From the NCBI GenBank assembly GCA_036489755.1, contig DASXFD010000025.1, positions 62,001-126,000 of the forward strand: a stretch of 64,000 bases of DNA, in the 5' to 3' direction. Below, piece after piece: positions 50,536 through 59,239 of this stretch (within the stretch, counting starts at the first letter, position 1; the number at the start of each line of letters is the position of its first letter). The translations under genes and the position numbers were made by a program. The notes under the pieces are model-generated. The model saw only the letters and a program-made list of their open reading frames with translations. It searched no databases and was not told the DNA's origin. Source of the DNA: JABFXX01 sp036489755 (GTDB taxonomy: Bacteria; Myxococcota_A; Polyangia; Haliangiales; Haliangiaceae).

Positions 50536-51590
50536 TGTGCACCTCCTCGAGCGTCGAACGCGGTTTTTAGCGCCGCCATACGTTGGTCGTGTCGATCATT
50601 CTCGCGCTGCGTCGCGACGTCGATCCGAACTCCGAGCTTGGAGTTCGCGCTGACGCCGGCGAGATCCTTCGCGCGCGCCAGCTCGGCGACGCGCTGTGCG
50701 TGCAGCGTGAGCTCGGCTTGCGTGTCGGGATCCTCGAGGAACGCCGCCTGCCACTTCTGGCGGATCTCGTTCAGGCGTTCGGCGCGGCGCTGCTCGCGAT
50801 CCGCGTCGCGTTGCTGGTACTGCGTGTCGAGCGCGGCCTGGCGCGCCGCTTGATTCTTCGCGAGCTCGCCTTGGCTTTGCGCCCACGCGGCTTGTGCCGC
50901 GGCCACGCGCCGCGCTTCAGCCGCCTTCGCCTCGGCATCGGCATCGAAGTCGGCGACCTCGAAGTTGCCGACGACGAGATCGTGACCGTGGTCGCGCTTG
51001 ATCAAGATCGTGGCGCTCTGCGCGCCGGGCGGGACCTGGAACACGATCCGCTCGGGCTCGACCTTCGCGCCCATCACGGGCGTCGGGCCCCACTCGATCT
51101 GCGCATCGGCCGGGAAGTTCTTGCCGTGGATCACGACGCGCGTCCCGACCTTGCCTTTCGTAGGCCAGTAGGTCGAGACGACCGGGCGATCGAGGTGCCA
51201 CTCGTGAGGCGGCGGCACGTTCGTCGGTGGCGGCGGTCCGCCAACGGGCGGCGGAGGCGGAACCTCGGCGCCACCGGCACCCCACGCGCCTTCGGTCCAC
51301 ACGTAGCCGTTCGCTGCGTGGTCCCAATGGCCGGCATGCCAGTGCTGGCCGGCGCGCTCCTTCTCGTAGCGTCCGGGCGTCCACTCGTACTTGTGGCCGC
51401 GCCAATCCCACCGGCCGGGGACCCATTCGAAGCCGGGTCGCGGCGGCATGTGCTCCTCGCGAGGAGCAGGCGGCGCTTCCATCGGCCCGTTGAACCTGCC
51501 CACGACATGGACGTCGGGCCCCGCGAGCACCGTCGCGCTTCCCGCCAGGCACAGACTCATGGCGCTGATCAATAGAAATCTCGATCTCAT
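50532..51590 (-). CDS. Secreted WXXGXW-repeat protein with Ig-like domain and C-terminal coiled coil
   Basis: This 352-residue protein has a signal peptide (RFLLISAMSLCLAGSATVLA). Residues of about 45-110 hold WXXGXW-type repeats (WVPGRWDWRGHKYEWTPGRY, WHAGHWDHAANGYVWTEGAW). A Pro-rich linker is followed by an IPT-like strand set (VVSTYWPTKGKVGTRVVIHG, IVFQVPPGAQSATILIKRDH) and then about 120 residues of Ala/Gln/Arg-rich helix that look like a coiled coil. The ATG at 51590 has an AAGGAG site. WXXGXW proteins are envelope-associated with unknown function. It forms one unit with the small lipoprotein downstream. Confidence 0.82.
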   Translation of the reverse strand: MRSRFLLISAMSLCLAGSATVLAGPDVHVVGRFNGPMEAPPAPREEHMPPRPGFEWVPGRWDWRGHKYEWTPGRYEKERAGQHWHAGHWDHAANGYVWTEGAWGAGGAEVPPPPPVGGPPPPTNVPPPHEWHLDRPVVSTYWPTKGKVGTRVVIHGKNFPADAQIEWGPTPVMGAKVEPERIVFQVPPGAQSATILIKRDHGHDLVVGNFEVADFDADAEAKAAEARRVAAAQAAWAQSQGELAKNQAARQAALDTQYQQRDADREQRRAERLNEIRQKWQAAFLEDPDTQAELTLHAQRVAELARAKDLAGVSANSKLGVRIDVATQRENDRHDQRMAALKTAFDARGGAH

Positions 51591-51684
51591 CAGGTCTCCT
51601 TATAAGTTCGCAACAGACCATAGAGCCGAGACGCCTCGAACGAAACGCTTTGTGGTCAAAGAAATCGCCGAGCGCGAGCGCACA

Positions 51685-51942
51685 TCAAGCGGCGATTTCG
51701 GCAGCGCGTTTCAGATAGCTCGCGCGGTTCGTCTGGAAGCCGCGCGTGTAGCCCTCGAGAAACACGAAGTCGGCGAGGACGGCGATCGGCCCGAGCGGCG
51801 ACGCGTCGTCGAACGTGTCCACCATCAGCGTGCCGCCGCGGTCCGGCAATGCACGCTCGCGCGATCGCGCGGTCGACGAGACATGGGCGTCGACACTTCG
51901 TGCGAGATCGAAGCACGTATCGGTCGCGCTACATTGGCTGCT
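51685..51942 (-). pseudogene. Remnant of an SRPBCC-family gene
   Basis: A minus-strand frame without stops, ending TGA at 51687-51685, encodes TCFDLARSVDAHVSSTARSR and then LPDRGGTLMVDTFDDASPLG, AVLADFVFLEGYTRGFQTNR and SYLKRAAEIAA. The first piece is the usual N-terminal strand and helix of SRPBCC (START/polyketide-cyclase-like) proteins, and the last pieces are their C-terminal region. The middle, about 60-70 residues, is missing, and no start codon is available in frame at the upstream end, where the preceding gene's stop lies. The frame looks like a truncated, internally deleted copy. Confidence 0.55.
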
Positions 51943-52285
51943 ACAGCGGGCGATACACGACCGTCGGCCCGTCGTAGTACGGCTGGTAGCGACTGCCCGC
52001 GCAATCGTAGATCACCGTGCCGCCGGTCGAGGCGGTTCCGCATCCGGCCGGCAGCGTGGTGACGACGCCGGCGGGTGCAGCCGAATACGCGCCATACGCG
52101 CCGGCGCGATACGCGCGACGCGTGGTCCGCCGCGCCACACCGGCGTAGCTCATGGGTGTGAGCGGCCGGCCGACCACCGCGTGAGCCTCGCGCTCTCCGA
52201 GGAGCGACGACGATCCAGTGAGCCCACCGATCGCGCACGTTGCAGCGAGCACCATGACGATGGCGCCCGCGATCCCGGGTTTCAT
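51941..52285 (-). CDS. Small secreted Tyr/Ala/Arg-rich protein
   Basis: This 114-residue protein has a signal-type N-terminus (AGAIVMVLAATCAIGG). The mature chain contains the stretch RRTTRRAYRAGAYGAYSAAP and ends with a two-cysteine segment (LPAGCGTASTGGTVIYDCAG, then SRYQPYYDGPTVVYRP). Small proteins of this type occur next to DUF2092-like genes in myxobacteria, but I cannot name a family. The ATG has an AAAGGAG site and overlaps the upstream gene's stop (ATGA), so they form one unit. The SRPBCC remnant begins where it ends. Confidence 0.7.
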   Translation of the reverse strand: MKPGIAGAIVMVLAATCAIGGLTGSSSLLGEREAHAVVGRPLTPMSYAGVARRTTRRAYRAGAYGAYSAAPAGVVTTLPAGCGTASTGGTVIYDCAGSRYQPYYDGPTVVYRPL

Positions 52286-53052
52286 TTTGGCTCCTTTCTC
52301 AAATCCTGCGCGCGTTGCGACGCATCCAGGAAATCGATCCGCGCGCTACCGCGCGGCGGCGTGAACACGAACTCGTTGGCGGGCAGCGGCGGATTGATCC
52401 GCCAGTTCGTCAACGTCACGACGTACTCGGGCTGGCCGGGCACGGTCTTGCTGGTGATCTCGAACCGGCAGGGCAATGCCTGCGGCCCGTCGGCGATCCA
52501 GATCTGCCAGTCGGTCTCGTGACCGCGGTACGCGAGGTGGTGACACATCCGATCGCCGATCGGCTCGTCCGCGATGTATTTGCCCGACACCACATCTTCC
52601 ATCAGCGCCTGATATGGATTGCTGCCGAGCAGGTCGGCGGCTGGCGCGTCGATATCGAGCTTGTCGCGCACGAAGTCGATCGTTTGATCGAGTGTCGGCG
52701 GCGCCTGTGCGGTCGCGTACAGGTTCGCGCGTTTCCCCCAGATGGTGACGTTGCGGCCGTCGTAGAAGAACGTCATGTCGGCGTGCGCGCCTGCGCGGTC
52801 GGTGCGCAGCTTGTTCGGACGCTCGGCCGAGACGGTCGAGCCGGCGAGCATCGCTACCTTCTCTCCTTGTTGCGTCACGACCTCGGTCGAGTTCTGCGTA
52901 TCGACCGAAAACGTCTTCAACGCTGCCAGGTCGGATGACATCCGTTGCAGCAGCGCATCTGCTTTCGGGTCGACGTCGGGCGTGTCGGCAGACACCGGAG
53001 CCGCCGCGCCCAGCACGACCCCAGCCATCAATGAAAGCTCGAAGAACCTCAT
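52282..53052 (-). CDS. DUF2092-family periplasmic protein
   Basis: This 256-residue protein has a signal peptide (RFFELSLMAGVVLGAAAPVSA). The mature domain fits the DUF2092 family: ADALLQRMSSDLAALKTFSV, VSAERPNKLRTDRAGAHADM, FFYDGRNVTIWGKRANLYAT, LDQTIDFVRDKLDIDAPAAD and YVVTLTNWRINPPLPANEFV. The fold is related to the LolA/LolB/RseB half-barrel, which binds lipid or lipoprotein, but the function of DUF2092 is unknown. It is coupled to the small secreted protein gene downstream. Confidence 0.85.
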   Translation of the reverse strand: MRFFELSLMAGVVLGAAAPVSADTPDVDPKADALLQRMSSDLAALKTFSVDTQNSTEVVTQQGEKVAMLAGSTVSAERPNKLRTDRAGAHADMTFFYDGRNVTIWGKRANLYATAQAPPTLDQTIDFVRDKLDIDAPAADLLGSNPYQALMEDVVSGKYIADEPIGDRMCHHLAYRGHETDWQIWIADGPQALPCRFEITSKTVPGQPEYVVTLTNWRINPPLPANEFVFTPPRGSARIDFLDASQRAQDLRKEPK

Positions 53053-53086
53053 GACAACCGCTCGTGCAGATCGAGTGCCGCTCGTG

Positions 53087-54226
53087 TCAGGTGCCGAGCA
53101 GAAGGCCGCCGATGCGGCGAAGCACGTCCTCGACGGAGAGCGTCGTCGCGAGCAGTGGCAGCAACGGCAACAGCGACGCGAACAACATGTTTCGCAAGGG
53201 TGCGACTCCGAAGACGAAGGGTCTGAACTTCGCGAGGTTCTCGAACGCACTCTCGATGTCATGCCATGACTGAAAGTCGGGGCTTCCGAGAAGCGGCTCG
53301 CTCGGCTGGCCGTCGATCCACTTGTGTTGAAGCTGGGATACGTAGTCGTGCGCGAGCGGTGTGTACTCGACGAGCGCGCGCCGGTGTGCGCGGAACAGCT
53401 TGCCGGTGAACACGAGCAGCGGCGCGCAGCCGACCACGTACGCGAGTCCGACGAACAAGCACAGCGTCGGCACGAGCCCGGGCACCGTCATGCGGCCGTC
53501 GAGCAGCTGTGTGCCCCAGGCGCCCGAGAGGATGCTCGACAGCGCGAGCAGGTACGCGCAGAACGCCATGAGCGGCCAGCTCAGAGACTCCAGGCCCGCC
53601 GCACGATCGGGGTGCGTGCCGATCGTCGCGATGCTCAGCCGCGACAACCGTACGAGCACGTACGTCCAGACGATCCAGCGCCAGAACCAGCGCGCCATCA
53701 GGAACACGACGATCGGCAGCCCGACGAGCCCGTACCAGATCCGGGCAAACGACCAGACCGTCGCAGTGCCGCCGTGCACGAGGCCGGTTCCGGCGCGGCC
53801 CCAGATCACGAGCTCGCCAAATCCGAAGGCGAGCACCGCGAAGATCGCTTCGATCGCGAACAGCTCGCGCAGGCGATGCGCGCGATCGACGAGCGCGTTC
53901 AACGCATCGTGGTCGACCATGTTGCTCTCGTAGAGCTGATGGAGCGCGCCGCGAGACGTCTGATCGAGCATGCGCTCGGCACCGACGAGCAGCGGCAACG
54001 CGACGAGCAGTCGCGTGTGCACGGAAATGTCGTGAAGCAGCGGATCGACGCCGTGGCCGATCGCGACGCGGACCGCGCTCGCGAGCACGAGCGGCAGCCA
54101 CGCGATCCCGACGAGCCACGCGGCATGCACCGTCCCGCTCGGGCGCAGCAAGTGAAGGCGCCGCGCGATCGTCTGGAACGGGCCGCCGTCGCCGAGCGAG
54201 AACGCGTGCTCTGCGTGGTCCGTCAT
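53087..54226 (-). CDS. Polytopic inner-membrane protein of unknown function
   Basis: This 379-residue protein has about six membrane segments, including AAWLVGIAWLPLVLASAVRV, LFAIEAIFAVLAFGFGELVI, IWYGLVGLPIVVFLMARWFW, LMAFCAYLLALSSILSGAWG and LVPTLCLFVGLAYVVGCAPL, plus a C-terminal hydrophobic tail (MLFASLLPLLPLLATTLSV). Between the last two lies a cytosolic region with HRRALVEYTPLAHDYVSQLQ and KWIDGQPSEPLLGSPDFQS. It resembles uncharacterised membrane proteins found in operons with porins and hydrolases. The ATG at 54226 overlaps the amidohydrolase stop by four bases. Confidence 0.75.
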   Translation of the reverse strand: MTDHAEHAFSLGDGGPFQTIARRLHLLRPSGTVHAAWLVGIAWLPLVLASAVRVAIGHGVDPLLHDISVHTRLLVALPLLVGAERMLDQTSRGALHQLYESNMVDHDALNALVDRAHRLRELFAIEAIFAVLAFGFGELVIWGRAGTGLVHGGTATVWSFARIWYGLVGLPIVVFLMARWFWRWIVWTYVLVRLSRLSIATIGTHPDRAAGLESLSWPLMAFCAYLLALSSILSGAWGTQLLDGRMTVPGLVPTLCLFVGLAYVVGCAPLLVFTGKLFRAHRRALVEYTPLAHDYVSQLQHKWIDGQPSEPLLGSPDFQSWHDIESAFENLAKFRPFVFGVAPLRNMLFASLLPLLPLLATTLSVEDVLRRIGGLLLGT

Positions 54227-55341
54227 GGCCGGCGCACGATCGGCTGATGGCCGAGCGTGTCGTGGGGGCGCAGCTGCTCCCACGCGCGCACGCGACGCCG
54301 CGCTTCGTCGAAGATGCGCTCGTAGTTGCGCTTGCGCACGCGGTCGAGCGCATCGGGCGTGAGCCGCGCCCACAGCGGCTGATACTGGCGATACACGCGC
54401 AGGTAATCCTGCTGATCTTTCGGCGCGACCTCGTCGGTGCCGAACAGAAAGCGATCGGGGTGCTTGTTGATGAGGTCGGCGACGACCTGCACGGTCGCCG
54501 GCGTCGCGACGATGTACTTCGCGGTCTCGGTCCACGACAGATCGAAGTAGACGTGCGTGAGCTTCGGGTTGTCGAGCATCGCCGCGACGATCCGCGCCTG
54601 ATCCGTGACCGGTCGGACGACGCGGCCGAGCCCGATGTGCGCCCAGATGATCGTGGTGGTGGGATGGCGCTTGAACAGCGCGGAGATGCCTGCGAGGTAC
54701 GCGGGATCGGCGCCGGGTTTCGGAAACGGCGTGTCGACGTCGCAGTGTACGAGCACGACGAGCCCGACCTCCTCGGCGAACCCGAACAAGCGGTCGAGCG
54801 CGGGATCCTCGAGGCTCGGCGGATCGCCGGCGACCTTCGGCGTGACGAACTCCTTGTGCAGCGAGAACTCGCCGATGCCTTCGAACACACCGGGGAACGT
54901 CTCGAGCACGCGCCGCACGTGATCCGCCGCGTACATATCGGCCGGGTTGAACCCGGTGATCATCGGATCGAATCGCGCGCGCTCGTCGGGCGCGAGCGAT
55001 AGATACTCGGTCGCGATCGTCGCGTCGGTGAACGAGTAGTAATAGAGCGGCGCGTCGCTATCGAGGTAGTAGGTCGGCGCGTTGTCGCGATCGACGCGAT
55101 ACGACCACATCTGCTGCAGCGGGATCCCGAACAGCACCGCGCGGCCGACCTTGTCGCCCATCACGCGCAGCAGCGCGTGCGCGTTCGTGCCTTCCTGGAC
55201 GTAGTCGGTGAGGTGAACGTGCGAATCGTCGAGCAGGTAGTGCACCGGCGGTGCGCTCGAGGTCCGCGCGACGTCGCCGCGTGCGGCCGCAAGGAACGTG
55301 GCGATCGCGAGCGCCGAGTAGATCGGAATCGTCGTGCGCAT
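54223..55341 (-). CDS. Exported amidohydrolase_2-family metal-dependent hydrolase
   Basis: This 372-residue protein has a signal-like N-terminus (TIPIYSALAIATFLAAARG). The rest is a TIM-barrel amidohydrolase of the ACMSD-like type: LLDDSHVHLTDYVQEG holds the first HxH metal motif, VFEGIGEFSLHKEF follows, VLVHCDVDTPF and IIWAHIGLGRVV hold further histidines, and RFLFGTDEVAPKD has the catalytic aspartate. Substrates in this family include decarboxylated or hydrolysed cyclic carboxylates. Export of such an enzyme is unusual. The ATG has AAAGG upstream. It is coupled to the membrane-protein gene downstream and follows the porin gene by nine bases. Confidence 0.85.
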   Translation of the reverse strand: MRTTIPIYSALAIATFLAAARGDVARTSSAPPVHYLLDDSHVHLTDYVQEGTNAHALLRVMGDKVGRAVLFGIPLQQMWSYRVDRDNAPTYYLDSDAPLYYYSFTDATIATEYLSLAPDERARFDPMITGFNPADMYAADHVRRVLETFPGVFEGIGEFSLHKEFVTPKVAGDPPSLEDPALDRLFGFAEEVGLVVLVHCDVDTPFPKPGADPAYLAGISALFKRHPTTTIIWAHIGLGRVVRPVTDQARIVAAMLDNPKLTHVYFDLSWTETAKYIVATPATVQVVADLINKHPDRFLFGTDEVAPKDQQDYLRVYRQYQPLWARLTPDALDRVRKRNYERIFDEARRRVRAWEQLRPHDTLGHQPIVRRP

Positions 55342-55350
55342 GGTTGCCTT

Positions 55351-56664
55351 TCAGAACAGTAGATCTGCTGACGCCGAATAGATCATTCCGGTCTCGCCGC
55401 CGACGTAGTAGCCGAACAGACTGCTCACCGGCGACCGATCGACGTGAGTCGCGAACACGTTGAGTCGCATGTTGCGTGTGTGAAACGGATAGAGGTCTGC
55501 ACCGCCGCCGGCTTCCCATGGCGTGATGTCGAACGCGCCGAAGATCACCGAGGTCACCCCGTAGAGCATCACGCGCCGCGGGATCGCGAAGTACGACGCC
55601 TGGACGTAGAAGCCGGTGTCGACGATCGTGGAGACGGGGAGTGGGCCGGTCGCGTCGAAGCGATCGAGTGTACGAAAGTAGTATTCGCCTTGAACGTGAA
55701 GCCCGCGCAGCTTGAAGCCGGCATCGGCGGCGAGTAGCCAGAACGTCGCGGTCTCGAGCTGCACGTCGGGCGCGAGCGCGCCGACCTGGAAGGCATTCAC
55801 GCTGTCGGAAAGCTTGATCGAGGTGTTGTCGGGGCTCGGATTCGCGAGCTGGTCCTGCGCGTTCTCGCGGCTGTGCGTGAACGACACGCCGAACCTCGTC
55901 GCGAGCTCGTCGTGCTCCTCGTAGTCCCCGAACCCGCCGCGCGGACCGAACTCGCCCGTCGTCGGCTTCCACGCGATGCTCGCCGCCGACGCGAGCGTCC
56001 GGGTCAGCTGACTCGCCTTGATGCCGACCTGGCTGAGCCCGTTGCCGAGCATCGCGATGTAGTCGAGGCCGGGCAGCAGCGTCCCGCTGATCCAGATCCC
56101 CGACGTGAAGCCCGGACGGAAGAAGTCGTCGGCCAGCTGGCGATCGGTGCCGAGAAAATACGGGAACACGTTCTGCAGCGATCGGGTGCCGGGCAAACCG
56201 TTGAGGCCGACCGACAGCTGGAACGCGGGATGGAACAGGTACGACAGCGAGCCGATGATGTTGACTTGCTGGGTCGACAGCACCGTCCACAACGTCGTGT
56301 TGTAGCGGAACTTCGGATCGTAGACCCAGCCGTTCAGATACACGAGCAAGCGATGCAGCGTGATGTCCAATCTGCGATTGACACTCTGCTCGTTGCCGAG
56401 ATGGTCGAGAAACGTATCGTTGCCGGTCTGGTCGATGAAGCGAAACAACGTATAGCCGCTGAGCGAGAGCTCGCCGAACGACGTCTTGCCGATCGTGAGT
56501 CCTTTGCCGAACCCCGGCTCGTACGTGCCCCAGCCGGGCTCGGGCGTGCCTTCGGTCGCTGGCTGCGCGGCTGTTTCCGCCTCTTCAGGAGACAGCGTGC
56601 CCGGCTGCGCCGCGCCGACGCTCGCCGACAGCATCACCAGCGCGATCGCGACAAAGGTGCGCAC
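55351..56664 (-). CDS. Outer-membrane beta-barrel protein (porin-like)
   Basis: This 437-residue protein has a signal peptide (TFVAIALVMLSASVGAAQPG) and an acidic linker. The rest is an alternating amphipathic beta pattern typical of a large outer-membrane barrel: LSLSGYTLFRFIDQTGND, RLLVYLNGWVYDPKFRYN, GLHVQGEYYFRTLDRF and GFYVQASYFAIPRRVMLY. The final residue is Phe (SASADLLF), the signature recognised by the BAM complex. Length and strands fit a phosphate-selective-porin-like family. The GTG start lies three bases after the glutaminase stop, so the genes are co-transcribed. Confidence 0.85.
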   Translation of the reverse strand: MRTFVAIALVMLSASVGAAQPGTLSPEEAETAAQPATEGTPEPGWGTYEPGFGKGLTIGKTSFGELSLSGYTLFRFIDQTGNDTFLDHLGNEQSVNRRLDITLHRLLVYLNGWVYDPKFRYNTTLWTVLSTQQVNIIGSLSYLFHPAFQLSVGLNGLPGTRSLQNVFPYFLGTDRQLADDFFRPGFTSGIWISGTLLPGLDYIAMLGNGLSQVGIKASQLTRTLASAASIAWKPTTGEFGPRGGFGDYEEHDELATRFGVSFTHSRENAQDQLANPSPDNTSIKLSDSVNAFQVGALAPDVQLETATFWLLAADAGFKLRGLHVQGEYYFRTLDRFDATGPLPVSTIVDTGFYVQASYFAIPRRVMLYGVTSVIFGAFDITPWEAGGGADLYPFHTRNMRLNVFATHVDRSPVSSLFGYYVGGETGMIYSASADLLF

Positions 56665-56667
56665 GAG

Positions 56668-57675
56668 TCACCGCGGGGTCACTTCATATGGATCGGCGTG
56701 GAGGCTGTGGACGATCTCGGCGATCGCGCGTTGACCGCGTACGCTGTTGCCGGCCTTGTCGAGCGGTGGTGACACGACCGCGATTCCGAACTTGCCGGGC
56801 GCGACGGCGATCAAGCCGCCGCCGACGCCGCTCTTCGCGGGCAAGCCGGTCTCGAACAGCCACTTGCCCGAGTCGTCGTAGAGCCCGGCGGTCGCCATCA
56901 CCGCGAGCACGCCGGGTACGAGGTTAGCGTCGAGCACGGCATGCCCGGTGACCGGGTTCTTGCCGCCGTTCGCGAGCGTCGCCGCCATCGTCGCGAGGTC
57001 GAGCGCGTTGACGCTCACCGAGCATTGCCGCGTGTAGACGTCGACGGCCTGGATCGGATTGTCTTTGATGTGCTCGTAGGCCCACATCAACGTGCCGATC
57101 GCCTGGTTGCGCTGGTTCGTTGCCGCTTCCGATCGATAGACGTCCTCGTTCACCGACAGCCGGCGGCCGGCGTACGCGTCGTAGGTCTCGAGGATGTTGT
57201 TCCAGATCTCGTTCTTGGTGCGGCCCTTGACCATGCTGGTCACGGTGATCGCGCCCGCGTTGACGAACGGGTTCATCTCGTGACCCTTGTATTGCTCGAC
57301 CGCGACGATCGAGTTGAACGGCTGGCCGGTCGCGTCGACGCCGACGTTGTCGCGCACCGCGGCCTCGCCCGAGTCCTCGAACACGCGCGCCATCGTGAAG
57401 ACTTTCGAGATCGACTGGATCGAGACCTCGGACTTCACATCACCCGCGGTGTAGATGTGTCCATCGACGGTGACGATCGCGATGCCGAACAGGTTCGGAT
57501 CGACGCGGGCGAGCGCGGGGATGTAGTCGGCGTTCGAGCCTTCGTTCAAGGTCTTGAAGTGCGCATAGGCGGCGTCGACGGCGCTCGCCATGGGATCGCC
57601 GGAGCGCGTATCGCCGAGCGCGACCGCTGCCAGGCCGAGCGCGCTCAGGATCACGCACGCTTTGAATCGCTGCAT
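56668..57675 (-). CDS. glsA: Glutaminase with signal peptide
   Basis: This 335-residue protein is a serine-dependent beta-lactamase-like glutaminase that converts glutamine to glutamate and ammonia. The catalytic S-x-x-K is S88 and K91 in VSIQSISKVFTMA. EMNPFVNAGAITVTSMVKG, NQRNQAIGTLMWAYEHIKD and GLPAKSGVGGGLIAVAPGKF are the conserved family segments. Unlike the cytosolic E. coli enzymes, it starts with a signal peptide (KACVILSALGLAAVALG), so it probably works in the periplasm. The ATG shares one base with the upstream porin stop (TGATG). Linked porins suggest uptake and deamidation of glutamine or related amides. Confidence 0.95.
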   Translation of the reverse strand: MQRFKACVILSALGLAAVALGDTRSGDPMASAVDAAYAHFKTLNEGSNADYIPALARVDPNLFGIAIVTVDGHIYTAGDVKSEVSIQSISKVFTMARVFEDSGEAAVRDNVGVDATGQPFNSIVAVEQYKGHEMNPFVNAGAITVTSMVKGRTKNEIWNNILETYDAYAGRRLSVNEDVYRSEAATNQRNQAIGTLMWAYEHIKDNPIQAVDVYTRQCSVSVNALDLATMAATLANGGKNPVTGHAVLDANLVPGVLAVMATAGLYDDSGKWLFETGLPAKSGVGGGLIAVAPGKFGIAVVSPPLDKAGNSVRGQRAIAEIVHSLHADPYEVTPR

Positions 57676-59051
57676 CAGTGACCTCCGACCGTGTGCGAGA
57701 AGTTGTATTTGACCGAGAACTGCAGTCGGTAATCGTTCGAAGAGAACCCGTCGAATGCGTTCGTGCGGCGGCCGTATTGAAACTCCGGGCCGAACAACAG
57801 CGACTTCGTCGGATGAAACAACAGGTTTCCCAGCGCGTACTGGCCCATGTGAAACGACGTCGCCGCTTGGTCGGCGGAGTTGTCGATCCACACGAGCGAG
57901 TAGCCGGCCGTGCTGGTGAGCGCGTCGCACCATTTGAGATCGACGAACGCGACGAGGCCGAGCACCTGCAGCCCGGTGCCGGTGATCGTCGAGATCGTGA
58001 CCGGATCGATCGTTTTCGGCCCGACGTCGGGCCCGGCATCGTTCATGTAGTTCTCGATGGCCGAGCCGTAGACGAGCTGCAGCTTGATCAGCGCCGGGTC
58101 CAGCTTGATGTTGCCGCTCACGTTGACGCCGCCGCCGACGACGTGACCCGGCGAGATGCCCGGGCTCTCGGTGCCGAGCACGTCCCAGCGCATGTAGCGA
58201 AAGATTCCGGAGATCCGGAAGTAGCCCCACCACGACGCGAGCTTCAGATCGGCCGATACATCGGGCGCGGGGAATCGCGGCACGACGTTCGTCAGATCGA
58301 TGCGATCTTCGATCGATGATTGATCGGCGGTCGCGCCCGGCCGCTCGACCGCGACCGTGAAATCCGAGTCGCCAGCTTCCCAAAATGAGTACGCGAGCTG
58401 GACGTTGCGAAAGAACGCCATTCCGGGAGGACCCCAGTATTCGACCGAGTCGGGAAACACGTCGGGATCCATGAACGGACTCCACGTCTGGCCGGCGCGC
58501 AGGCCGCGCCACTTGCCGTACGCGTGGCGGAGCCGAAACGTGGTCTGGCCGGCATCGACGCCGACGCCGAAGAGCTCCCACTCGAAGACGGTCTTGATGT
58601 CGCCGACCGCCGTGGGTGTGTCGGTCTTCGTGCCGAACCGTGACTGCCGCACGCCGGCGAACGTGCGACCGCCATGGCCGTATTCGTCGGGAGACGACGG
58701 CAGCATCGTCGGCCGCAGCACGTCCTGCCACTCCGGGTTGCCGATCGCACCGAAGTCGTAGCCGCCGTCGAGCATCGCGAAGCCGTAGATCTCCATCGTC
58801 GACGAGCGCTCTTCCGGCTGCGCGGTGGTGCTCTCGCTCGGCGTCGCGACCGACGGGTTGCCCGGCGCGGGCGCCGCCTGTTCTGGCTCCTGCTGCTGCG
58901 GCGGCGGCGCGCTCGGCGGTTCTTCGAGCAGCGGCGGCGCCCACTGCGGTTCCGGCGCCGGCGGCGGGGGCTCGTCGGGCGGCGGTTGTGCGGCGGCAAT
59001 CGATGCTGAGAACGCAATCGAGCCACATACCACCCACGGTCGTAGACGCAT
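57675..59051 (-). CDS. DcaP-like trimeric outer-membrane porin
   Basis: This 458-residue protein has a signal peptide (RPWVVCGSIAFSASIAAAQP), then a Pro/Glu-rich linker of about 60 residues. The barrel starts with MEIYGFAMLDGGYDFGAIG and contains RQSRFGTKTDTPTAVGDIKT, VFEWELFGVGVDAGQTTFRL, RHAYGKWRGLRAGQTWSPFM and a C-terminal YRLQFSVKYNFSHTVGGH. These match DcaP, a porin for dicarboxylates and other small anions in gamma-proteobacteria. The start ATG at 59051 has a GGAGGAG site and is the first gene of the operon that also encodes glutaminase, a second porin, an amidohydrolase and a membrane protein. Confidence 0.88.
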   Translation of the reverse strand: MRLRPWVVCGSIAFSASIAAAQPPPDEPPPPAPEPQWAPPLLEEPPSAPPPQQQEPEQAAPAPGNPSVATPSESTTAQPEERSSTMEIYGFAMLDGGYDFGAIGNPEWQDVLRPTMLPSSPDEYGHGGRTFAGVRQSRFGTKTDTPTAVGDIKTVFEWELFGVGVDAGQTTFRLRHAYGKWRGLRAGQTWSPFMDPDVFPDSVEYWGPPGMAFFRNVQLAYSFWEAGDSDFTVAVERPGATADQSSIEDRIDLTNVVPRFPAPDVSADLKLASWWGYFRISGIFRYMRWDVLGTESPGISPGHVVGGGVNVSGNIKLDPALIKLQLVYGSAIENYMNDAGPDVGPKTIDPVTISTITGTGLQVLGLVAFVDLKWCDALTSTAGYSLVWIDNSADQAATSFHMGQYALGNLLFHPTKSLLFGPEFQYGRRTNAFDGFSSNDYRLQFSVKYNFSHTVGGH

Positions 59052-59239
59052 CTGTGCTGCTCCTCCCCCTCGGAAACCTCCCGACGGACAACGGACGCTG
59101 TGCAACGAGTGAACCCGCGGCAACGTACGAAGATCGCGTCGCGTCGCGCGGCGGAGCGTGCGCTTCGCGCGGACGCGATGGATCTTTGCTCGCACTACGA
59201 GTGATCACGCGATCGCGCGCGGCCGGTGCTACCGCAAGC

